Assembly: GCF_042432805.1 (NCBI RefSeq) | Contig: NZ_JBHLWO010000002.1 | Coordinates: forward strand, 372,001 to 436,000 | Origin: Olivibacter oleidegradans | Lineage (GTDB): Bacteria; Bacteroidota; Bacteroidia; Sphingobacteriales; Sphingobacteriaceae | DNA length: 64,000 nt | Direction of reading: 5' to 3' | Shown here: positions 8,754 to 17,024 of the stretch, piece after piece | How positions within the stretch are numbered: the first letter of the stretch is position 1 | How the letters are laid out: every line of letters begins with the position of its first letter | Notes under the pieces: generated by a model | What the model was told of the DNA's origin: nothing | Databases searched by the model: none | The model's input: the letters and a program-made list of their open reading frames with translations, nothing else | Position numbers and translations under genes: made by a program

Positions 8754-10665
8754 CCTTCGAAAAATTGAAATTACCGACAATGAGGTTCTCGCTGTTGAGC
8801 ATAAGTTTGGATTCCGCTTCAATGAAGGGCAGTTGAAACTGTTGAGATACTGGGAGACTGTTGATGTACAAGCATGCCCAGGTAGTGGTAAGACAACAAC
8901 ACTGGCGGCCAAGCTCATGCTATTGTCCCAAAAGATACCGCCATCGTTTTCTCAAGGCATATGCATCATTACACACACCAACATAGCTGTTGAAGAGATA
9001 AAAGAGAAATTAGGCGATGCTGCAAAATTCTTTTTCCAGTACCCTAACCATTTTGGTACAATCCAATCTTTTGTTGATAAGTACCTTACAATACCTTATT
9101 ACAAAAACAAGTATAAATCTTCGCCAAAAATTGTTGAGGAATTTGCTTATAATGACATTATCTCTAACTTGTATGAACTGGTGGTAACAAAGACGGTTGA
9201 TTTCCTTGAGCGTAAAAATGTTTTTTTAGGTGGGCTGGTTTACAATAGGCACAATTTCAACATATCAAAGAACCTGAATAATACTGAAAAATTCGATATT
9301 AAGGGACTGAAGCCAGATACATGCGAAAGGTATTATAAGAAAATCCAATCTGCAAAAGAAAAGGTACTTTCATATGGATATATGACCTATGACGAGGCTT
9401 ATTCCATCGCATTCAAGTATATCAGAGAATTTCCCCATGTTCTGGATGCAATCAGACAAAGGTTTCCGATGGTTTTTGTTGACGAGATGCAGGACATGGA
9501 AGTCCATCAGAGCGCCCTCATATCAACCCTGTTCGGACAAGATTCGATCATTCAAAAAATCGGAGATATCAATCAGTCCATTTTCAGTTCGAGGGCAAGC
9601 GAAGACCAAGCGGAGTGGAAACCTGTGATCAACCAGGATATACAGCTTAGAATATCAAACCGGCTTTCCGGTAACATTGCTGCTCTGGTAAAAGACATTT
9701 GTTGTAGACCGCAGGAAATGACTGGCCGCGACCACTCGGAAATCAAACCGATAATCTTTGTCTACGAAACGCATTCTATACTTAAGGTCAAAGATGAATT
9801 TGCGAAACGGGTAATCATAAATAACCTGGCTTCCGTCGGTGATATCAAAATCATTGGTTCAAGGATTGGAAAGGATTCCAAATTGAACATATCTTCATAT
9901 TGGCCGGAATTCAATAGAGTCTATCAAAAAAGTCATTATAAAAATCTGAATTCCTATCTAAATTATCTCGAAATTAATTTGCCTTCAATACAAAATGTTA
10001 AACAGGTTAGGCTTACTTTTTTAAACTGTATCTGTGAATGCCTCAAAATATGTGGCATAAAAAATCCATTAACGAACTTCAATTTTACACCGTTTTCTTT
10101 TATCAAATATGTGAACGACGTCGGGCACCCGGATAAAATCATCAACATGGACTTGAAGATTGCTGATTGGATCATCAAAACAAAAAACTCTGTTTCTATT
10201 AAGTCGGATTTCATCAGTTTGATAAGAGGTATTTTAAAATTTTTCGGCGGAAACTCGTGCACTGAACTGGAAGAATTTCTTGCCAACGAAGACATTGCCG
10301 TTGATGAAGAAAGACCAGAGCAGAAAATTTATACGTTCGTTGACGGAGAAAACTCTGTTGACATCCATTTTGACACGATACACGGTGTAAAGGGAGAAAC
10401 TCATAGCGCTACATTGTATTTGGAAACATTTACCAGGTTATATGACGTTGGCGGAAAGATATTGAATTTTATCATTGCTGATAACGTGGGTAAAGAGAAG
10501 TTGAGAAAAGATAAGGCTTGTTACAAGAAACTTCCACATGCGTATGTAGCATTGACTAGGCCGACTCATTTGTTAGCAATTGCAGTAAATAAGGAAAGGT
10601 TTCTACAGACCCACTTGGAATATTTTGGTGAAGAAAGTAATGGATGGGAGTTAGTTTTTATCTAG
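8746..10665 (+). CDS. UvrD/PcrA-like superfamily 1 helicase, Gabija GajB-like
   Basis: The start at 8746 overlaps the GajA-like stop by 8 bases (ATGTTTGA), which points to translational coupling. The 639-residue protein has a Walker A PGSGKTTT at about 45-52, a DEMQD motif II (VDEMQD, Asp246/Glu247), a GD-NQSIF motif III region, VKGETHSAT near the C-terminus, and the ALTRPTHLL motif VI of UvrD-type helicases. It is longer than the founding GajB (about 500 residues), with the extra sequence in the middle between motifs III and V. Adjacent to an OLD nuclease, the best reading is the helicase or DNA-terminus sensor of a Gabija-like antiphage system. A stand-alone UvrD paralogue is less likely because of the gene overlap. 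Confidence 0.88.
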   Translation: MFDLRKIEITDNEVLAVEHKFGFRFNEGQLKLLRYWETVDVQACPGSGKTTTLAAKLMLLSQKIPPSFSQGICIITHTNIAVEEIKEKLGDAAKFFFQYPNHFGTIQSFVDKYLTIPYYKNKYKSSPKIVEEFAYNDIISNLYELVVTKTVDFLERKNVFLGGLVYNRHNFNISKNLNNTEKFDIKGLKPDTCERYYKKIQSAKEKVLSYGYMTYDEAYSIAFKYIREFPHVLDAIRQRFPMVFVDEMQDMEVHQSALISTLFGQDSIIQKIGDINQSIFSSRASEDQAEWKPVINQDIQLRISNRLSGNIAALVKDICCRPQEMTGRDHSEIKPIIFVYETHSILKVKDEFAKRVIINNLASVGDIKIIGSRIGKDSKLNISSYWPEFNRVYQKSHYKNLNSYLNYLEINLPSIQNVKQVRLTFLNCICECLKICGIKNPLTNFNFTPFSFIKYVNDVGHPDKIINMDLKIADWIIKTKNSVSIKSDFISLIRGILKFFGGNSCTELEEFLANEDIAVDEERPEQKIYTFVDGENSVDIHFDTIHGVKGETHSATLYLETFTRLYDVGGKILNFIIADNVGKEKLRKDKACYKKLPHAYVALTRPTHLLAIAVNKERFLQTHLEYFGEESNGWELVFI

Positions 10666-10987
10666 GTCTTAATAGATGAAAACAAAAAAAGTTTAAGGTA
10701 ATCTGATATTCGGAGCGGGTCATTGGTTCCTCAGCTTCAACGGCAGGATCCCTTTTCACAAATTTAAATAGCTGTGTCACCCATCGGAAAGAAAAAGCCA
10801 TTTTTCGCCGATTGGCAAATTTTGAGAAAAGGAGGTAGGAGCAAGGGAGTTGGCCGCCTGTTTTTTTTGTTTTGTTAGCGAACGGCAGAATTTGCAAGAT
10901 ATGAGCTCAAATGTAACATCAATCTAAATATTGAAAAATTATTCGGAGTCGAAGAGAATATCAGAAATTTTTAGCGAGGAAAAAAGG

Positions 10988-10995
10988 TACATTTG
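10988..10995 (+). promoter_or_regulatory. Bacteroidota -7 box TACATTTG directly before the five-gene operon
   Basis: TACATTTG fits the Bacteroidota -7 consensus TAnnTTTG and ends seven bases before the ATG at 11002. A transcript started from it would begin at or next to the start codon, so the operon might have a leaderless or nearly leaderless mRNA. I do not see a good TTTG -33 box at the normal spacing, which lowers confidence. The 336-base gap (10666-11001) otherwise shows only a dubious minus-strand frame. Confidence 0.4.
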
Positions 10996-11001
10996 TAATG
11001 T

Positions 11002-12912
11002 ATGGGAAAACCGTTTACTAAAGAAATAGAGAAAATAAATGAAACATTGGAGTGGTCTTTTAAACAGGATGTTGATCTGTTGAAAAGAGATCTTTCAAAT
11101 GTTAATAAATGTCCCCTATTTGTTGTGGGTTCAGGAGGTTCACTAAGTGCGTGTTATTATGCCGCCTTATTATATCAGCATGATGGAGTAATGTCAAAAC
11201 CTATAACGCCACTAGAACTATACTATTCGAGAAATGCATTGAGAAATTCAAATGTCTTATTTATAAGTGCGAGTGGTAGAAATAATGATATACTTTTCGG
11301 GTATAAAACTGCCATTGAATATGAGCCAAACAGTGTGTTTAGCTTATGTATGAAAAAGAATACTCCGCTCGCGAGATTGAGCGCTGAAAACTCAATTGGG
11401 AAACACTATGATTTCCAGTTGTCCACTGGAAAGGATGGCTTTCTTGCAACAAATAGTTTGGTAGCTTTTTTCGGAATTTTATATAAGGCCTTTCATATTG
11501 AACAGAACTTAGATGAAATCACGATAGATTCTGATGATCCTTTCTATGGAGAGTTAGATAGTTTTATAGATAAAGTAACTCCTGATTTTACGTTTACGAT
11601 ATTATATGCAGGTTGGGGCCAACCCGTAGCTGTGGACTTGGAATCAAAACTGGCAGAGGCTGCACTCTCAGATGTATTGTTGTCAGACGTCAGAAATTTT
11701 GGTCACGGACGCCACCATTGGTTCGATAAAAGAAAGGCTAAATCAGCAATTATTGCATTGGTAACTCCGGAAGAGAAAAAAATTACCGATAAGACACTTG
11801 CTCTTTTACCGCAAGATATCCCTGTACTGAGAATTAACTCTAAGCATTCTGATGGTTTTGCCAGTATTGATATGCTTATTAAATCTTTTCATTTCATAAA
11901 AAGAATAGGACAAATTCAAGGTATCGACCCAGGACGACCAGGTGTGCCTGATTTCGGAAGCAAGTTATATCATTTAAAATACAGTAGTTTCTACAAAAAG
12001 ATAGGTGATATATCATGGAATGAGAAAATAGCAATAACCAGAAAGGCTAACTTACCTGCATATGATCTTTTAACTCAAAAAGAAAAAAAATATTGGCATA
12101 AAGCCTACCATGAGTTTAAGGTGAAGTTAAAAAGTACCATATATGGATCAATTATATTTGATTATGACGGTACGATATGCTCTGCCGAAAATAGGTTTCA
12201 TGGGATAGAGAAGGAGACCTCACGTCAGTTAATTAATATACTTGAAAACGGGATAGTAATCGGTATCGCTACAGGAAGAGGGAAATCAGTCAGAACAGAT
12301 TTGCAAAAATGTATTCCAAAAGAATATTGGTGTCAAGTAATTATAGGGTATTATAATGGCAGCGATATAGGTTTGTTAGACGATGAGTCAATACCGGACA
12401 AAACAAAAAAAATAAGCAGTACATTGCAGGTTATATTTGATTTGCTAAAAGAATATAACTTTCTATATGAGATAATTCCAGAGATCAAGCCAAACCAATT
12501 GACTATAGAAATTGGCGATAAAAGGGATTGGCCAAAAGTTAGGTCAACAATTATTCAACTGATAATGCAACAGAATATTCCTAATGTACAGATATTGGAG
12601 TCAAGTCATTCAATGGATATAATCGATCAATCTGTTACATCTAAGCTGAACGTTGTTGAGTACTGTATTTTAGCAGCAAAAAAGAAGAATAAGACGGGCA
12701 ATTGTTTATGTATAGGCGATAAGGGCAGTTGGCCAGGTAATGACTACCGACTTCTTTCTTCCTCGTTTTCGCTAAGTGTAGATGAGGTTTCTTCAATTGA
12801 TTCAACTTGCTGGAATTTAGCATTACCTGGATTAAAAAATTTAAAAGCAGCGCTTTATTACTTATCTTCCTTGGATTTTAATAATGAAGGGTTTAAAATA
12901 GATATTAAATGA
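11002..12912 (+). CDS. Fusion of double-SIS (GlmS isomerase-like) domain and HAD phosphatase
   Basis: The 636-residue protein has two enzyme parts. Residues about 1-340 are SIS-like: VGSGGSLSA at 41-49, SASGRNND near 90, and a second half with ESKLAEAAL followed by NFGHGRHHWFD, recalling the second SIS half of glucosamine-6-phosphate synthase. From about residue 380 a HAD hydrolase begins, with motif I FDYDGT (Asp387 and Asp389), motif II ATGRG (423-427), a cap-like region, and motif III/IV CIGDKGSWPGND (about 570-581). SIS domains bind and isomerise phosphosugars and HAD domains usually remove phosphate, so a phosphosugar substrate is likely. It is the first gene of a five-gene operon; its stop overlaps the next start by 4 bases. 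I know no housekeeping enzyme with this domain order. Confidence 0.82.
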   Translation: MGKPFTKEIEKINETLEWSFKQDVDLLKRDLSNVNKCPLFVVGSGGSLSACYYAALLYQHDGVMSKPITPLELYYSRNALRNSNVLFISASGRNNDILFGYKTAIEYEPNSVFSLCMKKNTPLARLSAENSIGKHYDFQLSTGKDGFLATNSLVAFFGILYKAFHIEQNLDEITIDSDDPFYGELDSFIDKVTPDFTFTILYAGWGQPVAVDLESKLAEAALSDVLLSDVRNFGHGRHHWFDKRKAKSAIIALVTPEEKKITDKTLALLPQDIPVLRINSKHSDGFASIDMLIKSFHFIKRIGQIQGIDPGRPGVPDFGSKLYHLKYSSFYKKIGDISWNEKIAITRKANLPAYDLLTQKEKKYWHKAYHEFKVKLKSTIYGSIIFDYDGTICSAENRFHGIEKETSRQLINILENGIVIGIATGRGKSVRTDLQKCIPKEYWCQVIIGYYNGSDIGLLDDESIPDKTKKISSTLQVIFDLLKEYNFLYEIIPEIKPNQLTIEIGDKRDWPKVRSTIIQLIMQQNIPNVQILESSHSMDIIDQSVTSKLNVVEYCILAAKKKNKTGNCLCIGDKGSWPGNDYRLLSSSFSLSVDEVSSIDSTCWNLALPGLKNLKAALYYLSSLDFNNEGFKIDIK

Positions 12913-14009
12913 GGTCGGCTCTCGCAGAAAAATTATTGGTTAAAATAATGGATTGGTCACCTGAAGAGATTTCGAAAGAAAGACCCTTGTTACAGGCGTT
13001 GGCCAATTTTAAATATGATGAATATCAGCAGTTTTCTCCCGGAACGAGGTTTATCGAGAGTTTAGTGAAATGGCTTTCTCAATTTGAACATATAGAGGAA
13101 AGAAGATGGGCATACGATTTTATAAAAGACCACTTAATTTTTATTTCCAATAACCAAATTACACATCTTGTTAATATTACTTATGCCGAGAAGATTAACC
13201 CAGTAATTGTTGATAAGACTGCAACAAGTATTGGTATCAGTAAGTACCTTGTACGTAAGATAGCAAAGAGTACACACTATAAATCAATTCTGAGAAGGTC
13301 CTTGTTCATTGGGTTAAGTGATGGTTCCAGAATTGACCAGCTTCGAAGAAGTTATACTAGGATTAGCAACGAACAGGTTTTGTCAACCTATTCAATTTCC
13401 AATGATAAAATCACCGACATGCTGGGTGAACTGAAAAAATCTGGTATCAAAAAGAGGTTTAATACGGTTTTCTTAATCGATGATTTTACAGCTAGCGGAA
13501 CTAGTTATTTCCGAAAAAAAGATAATAAATGGGGCGGTAAAATATATAAGTTCATCAATTCGATTTACGGTCACGATGCAGATATAAAATTTTCTGATTT
13601 AATAGAACCTTCGGAAAGGTTGGATATCCATATTATTTTCTATATTGCTACAGAAGATGCTGTTAAAAAGCTTAATGATAACATCATTGCATTCAAAACG
13701 GAATATCCTTCTTATAACTTTCAATTCACCATCGGGACAGTTCAGCTTTTGGAACAGAATATTAAAGATAATGTTCTAAAGGAAACCAACTTTGTGAACT
13801 CAATTAAAAAATATTATGATGATCAGATAAATGATTCCCATTATAAAATGGGTAAACATGATGATCCTCATTTGGGTTTTAACGAATGTAGTTTGCCTCT
13901 GGTGTTAAATCATAACACTCCAAACAATTCTCTGCCGATACTATGGTTTCCAGAGGATAAAAAATATATAGGCTTATTTCCTAGAGTAACAAGACATAAA
14001 GATGAGTAG
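12909..14009 (+). CDS. Phosphoribosyltransferase-like protein of a putative conflict system
   Basis: The 366-residue protein has one clear motif, VFLIDDFTASGTSY, with the two acidic residues at 191-192. This is the PRPP-binding loop pattern of type I phosphoribosyltransferases (hydrophobic strand, DD, then T/S-x-G-T/S). Around it are a helical N-terminal half and a beta-alpha C-terminal half (IHIIFYIATEDAV; FQFTIGTVQLLE). It resembles a family I recall under the name PRTase-CE that occurs with ORC/CDC6-like ATPases; I cannot verify this here. Its start overlaps the SIS-HAD stop (ATGA) and its stop overlaps the ATPase start by 8 bases. The likely role is transfer of a base or other nucleophile to or from a ribose phosphate; the substrate is unknown. 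Confidence 0.72.
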   Translation: MRSALAEKLLVKIMDWSPEEISKERPLLQALANFKYDEYQQFSPGTRFIESLVKWLSQFEHIEERRWAYDFIKDHLIFISNNQITHLVNITYAEKINPVIVDKTATSIGISKYLVRKIAKSTHYKSILRRSLFIGLSDGSRIDQLRRSYTRISNEQVLSTYSISNDKITDMLGELKKSGIKKRFNTVFLIDDFTASGTSYFRKKDNKWGGKIYKFINSIYGHDADIKFSDLIEPSERLDIHIIFYIATEDAVKKLNDNIIAFKTEYPSYNFQFTIGTVQLLEQNIKDNVLKETNFVNSIKKYYDDQINDSHYKMGKHDDPHLGFNECSLPLVLNHNTPNNSLPILWFPEDKKYIGLFPRVTRHKDE

Positions 14010-15891
14010 GCTTAGAAATCCATTTAGATTACGTGCGTCGGAAAAAATAGAGTCTGACGTGAGTTTTTTACGATTGTATAGTCCGATTGTGTTAGATGCC
14101 TTATGCGAGAAACATAAGGATGGAAAGCTGTGGAATAATGTAATGTATATCCATAGTTCTCCAGGGGCAGGAAAGACATCTCTGTTGAGAGTTTTTGAAC
14201 CAGGGACTTTAAATGCATTATTAAATAGTAGATCCGCCGCTGATTACAAAGTTCTATATAATACACTGCGCAGATTGGACGTGTTGGGGGAACATAATAT
14301 AGCCACCCTAGGTGTCACTCTTGTATGTACTAGAAACTATGAAATTTTAGAAGAATTGGATATATCAAACGCTCAAAAGATTCGATATTTTTTTTCGCTT
14401 CTAAACTCTCGTATTTTTTTAGCAACTCTACGAGCTATTGTTGATTATGCATCATCCAATTCTAGTTTTAATGAAGTTTTAGAGGATATTTCCTACAGCT
14501 TTGATGATAGGGAAAATTATTTTAAGGATTTGCCAAGGCCCTGTACGGGCAAAGAGCTATATGCTTGGGCATCTAATATTGAAAGAAAAGTTTATCAAGC
14601 TATTGATAGTTTTCTGCCATTAGAGCATTTACAACCTCAAGGCCATGATGAATTGTTCTCCCTGACCGTACTAAAACCGGAGTATTTTACCATAAATGGG
14701 GCGCCAATCCATTGTAGGTTCTTGTTCATGATTGATGATGGACATAAATTATCGACGTCACAACGTATATCGCTAAAGAAGTATATAATTGAACGGCGGG
14801 GAAGTTTTAGTATATGGGTATCGGAGAGATTGGAGGCCTTGGATGCAATGGATAATTTAAGGTCGTACATAGGTAGGGATTATGAGGTACTTAATCTTGA
14901 GAGGTTTTGGAGTGACCATCAAGGTAAATTCGAAAAAGTTCTTGCAAATATTGCTGATAAGCGGGCCGCAAGTTCTACTGAAGACGTCAATTCATTCAAA
15001 GAGTATTTAGAAAACGAACTTGAAGAAGAAGTTCTTCGAGATGAATTTTTGGAATCCGTTCAAGAAACCAAAAGCAGTATTCTGAAGATCACGTCTTTCA
15101 CCAATAAATTTGATAAGTGGTTGGCATATGTTGAAAATACTGAAGCCACGCCATTAGAAAGGGCTATTTTATATAAGAAGCTAGAAATTTTAATAAATAG
15201 GAACGTTGGTAAAAGTCAGCTTGCATTTGAGTTTCCTCTCACCCAGGAAGAACTACTTGATAAATTTAAGTCGGATATAGAGGCGACGTCTAAGTTATTT
15301 TTATCGCAGAAATCGAAGATACCTTATTATTATGGTTTTGGTGATATTGTGAAACTTTCATCTAATAATATTGAGCAATTTCTTTCATTTTCTGGGGATA
15401 TTTTCGAAGAAATGCTGTCGAATAGATTGTCGGGCAATCATATAAATATCGGGACAAAACGTCAGCAAAAAATATTAATAGATGTTGCAAACAAAAAATG
15501 GGAGGAGATATCGAAAATAGTCCCATACTCAAATAATATTGTGGCATTTCTTAATAAATTGGCAGAAGCGTGTAATAAAGATACGTATAAACCAAATGCA
15601 CCTTATGCACCGGGAGTTACCGGATTTGCGATAAAGCATAATAAAAACATATTCGATAAAAATGCCAATTGGTATGAAGATGAGGCTTATATGCCTTTAG
15701 TAAATGTTATATCCACTTGTGTAGCTTTCAATTTATTGGAAATAAAGGATGTTAATCAGGGGGAGAAAGGAAAGAAGTGGGAGGTCTACTATTTGAATCG
15801 ATGGCTGTGCTTAAAATTTAACCTTCCTTTTGCCTATGGGGGATGGAGACATAAATATACCGATGAATTACTCAAATGGACAAAAACATAA
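14002..15891 (+). CDS. ORC/CDC6-like AAA+ ATPase
   Basis: The 629-residue protein has a Walker A SSPGAGKTS at 52-60 and a Walker B-like FLFMIDDGHKLS with the acidic pair at 245-246. The long spacing between them and the IDDGH variant of the DExx motif recall ORC/CDC6-type or STAND-like ATPases rather than classic AAA proteases. After a possible sensor strand (SFSIWVSERLEAL), the C-terminal 300 residues are helical and charged with no motif I recognise; they may be a lid plus winged-helix or partner-binding region. The first 35 residues (NPFRLRASEKIESD) look like a recruitment or arginine-rich tag. In the operon it is the only NTPase motor and the likely nucleic-acid or invader sensor. It overlaps the next gene by 16 bases. 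Confidence 0.78.
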   Translation: MSRLRNPFRLRASEKIESDVSFLRLYSPIVLDALCEKHKDGKLWNNVMYIHSSPGAGKTSLLRVFEPGTLNALLNSRSAADYKVLYNTLRRLDVLGEHNIATLGVTLVCTRNYEILEELDISNAQKIRYFFSLLNSRIFLATLRAIVDYASSNSSFNEVLEDISYSFDDRENYFKDLPRPCTGKELYAWASNIERKVYQAIDSFLPLEHLQPQGHDELFSLTVLKPEYFTINGAPIHCRFLFMIDDGHKLSTSQRISLKKYIIERRGSFSIWVSERLEALDAMDNLRSYIGRDYEVLNLERFWSDHQGKFEKVLANIADKRAASSTEDVNSFKEYLENELEEEVLRDEFLESVQETKSSILKITSFTNKFDKWLAYVENTEATPLERAILYKKLEILINRNVGKSQLAFEFPLTQEELLDKFKSDIEATSKLFLSQKSKIPYYYGFGDIVKLSSNNIEQFLSFSGDIFEEMLSNRLSGNHINIGTKRQQKILIDVANKKWEEISKIVPYSNNIVAFLNKLAEACNKDTYKPNAPYAPGVTGFAIKHNKNIFDKNANWYEDEAYMPLVNVISTCVAFNLLEIKDVNQGEKGKKWEVYYLNRWLCLKFNLPFAYGGWRHKYTDELLKWTKT

Positions 15892-17024
15892 ATAAACTTC
15901 GTTGGGATCCCTCTGTTTTTGTCAGGGGAAAAAATACCGTAAACTTTTGGAAAGAACATTTTTCTTCTAGAGACCGTAAACCCCTTTTTATCTTGGGCAA
16001 AGGTTTTGATGTTAGGATGAATATAGCTTTAAAATGCTTATTAGAAGCCAGTCCAGAAACTGAAATGGAATGCTGGTTAATCGAATTTGAAGAAGGTCTA
16101 GGCTCTAATTCTCATAAATATCAACCCTATGTAGATGAGAACTTAAAAGAACTTTATGAGATTATTGATCCAAGCAAAGTGTCATCAAAAAAGATTGCCC
16201 TTTGGAATAGCAAGTCTAAAACCAAAAAGAAGCGGATTGGAGACAGGCAAGCTGCACACATATTAAGTTCGATCGATCAAATTAAAGACTTCACTGATAT
16301 AATTATTGATATCAGTGCGCTTCCTCGTGGTGTTTATTTTTCGCTTGTGGGTAAATTCTTGACTTTTATAGATACTTATCTTGAGGAAAAAGTACCGAAT
16401 CTTTTTGTTGTGGTATCCGAGAACGCATCGATAGATGTAAAAATAAAAGAAAAAGGCATTGACGAAGATGTTGGCTACCTGCATGGGTTTGGAGGTACTT
16501 TAGAGTTGTCATCGTTATCGGATGAACCAGTAATATGGTTTCCAATACTCGGTGAGGATAAAAACGAACATTTGGAACGTGCCCATTCGCATATAAATCC
16601 CAATGAGATTTGTCCTGTACTACCATTTCCCTCAAAAAATCCCAGGAGGTCAGATGCTCTAATAAAAGACTATCATCAGTTGCTCTTCGATAAGCTTAGT
16701 ATAGAGCCTCAAAACCTGATGTACGTACCTGAGCAAAATCCTTTTGAAGCATATGGAAGGTTAATTAAGGCAATAATCAATTACAACAAGTCGTTAAGAT
16801 CATTAGGAGGATGTAAGGCTGTGATATCTACTTTTTCAAGCAAACTTCTTTCTATAGGTACACTTCTCACTGCTTACGAGCTTATAGGTTGTATTGGTGT
16901 TGGTGTCCTTAATGTTGATTCTCAAGGTTATGAAATTGAAGATTTTGAAGAATTAAAAATGTTGAAAGAAAGTAGCGAACTTTTTGTAATTTGGCTAACT
17001 GGAGATCCTTATGATGAAAGCTGA
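15876..17024 (+). CDS. Unrecognised Rossmann-like protein of the five-gene operon
   Basis: I do not recognise this 382-residue protein. It has an early glycine-containing loop after a strand (PLFILGKGFDVRM, about residues 36-48) that could bind a nucleotide. A second strand-loop follows at about 140-155 (DIIIDISALPRGVYF). Further on are HGFGGTLELSS and WFPILGED, with conserved-looking Asp, His and Gly residues, and a late alpha-beta part (AVISTFSSKLLSIGTLLTAYEL). The alternation of strands and helices suggests two Rossmannoid units. There is no signal peptide, membrane segment or standard catalytic signature. Its start lies inside the ATPase gene and its end overlaps the kinase start, so it belongs to the same translational unit and probably works with those proteins. 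Confidence 0.7.
   Translation: MDKNINKLRWDPSVFVRGKNTVNFWKEHFSSRDRKPLFILGKGFDVRMNIALKCLLEASPETEMECWLIEFEEGLGSNSHKYQPYVDENLKELYEIIDPSKVSSKKIALWNSKSKTKKKRIGDRQAAHILSSIDQIKDFTDIIIDISALPRGVYFSLVGKFLTFIDTYLEEKVPNLFVVVSENASIDVKIKEKGIDEDVGYLHGFGGTLELSSLSDEPVIWFPILGEDKNEHLERAHSHINPNEICPVLPFPSKNPRRSDALIKDYHQLLFDKLSIEPQNLMYVPEQNPFEAYGRLIKAIINYNKSLRSLGGCKAVISTFSSKLLSIGTLLTAYELIGCIGVGVLNVDSQGYEIEDFEELKMLKESSELFVIWLTGDPYDES

Noticed and set aside
10658..10897. Minus-strand frame of 79 codons ending inside the GajB-like gene, containing FRWVTQLFKF and PMTRSEYQIT
   Set aside because: Part of it looks faintly protein-like and could be a truncated gene start at an old junction, but I recognise no family, the last third is non-gene-like and it overlaps the helicase end. 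Not strong enough to call.
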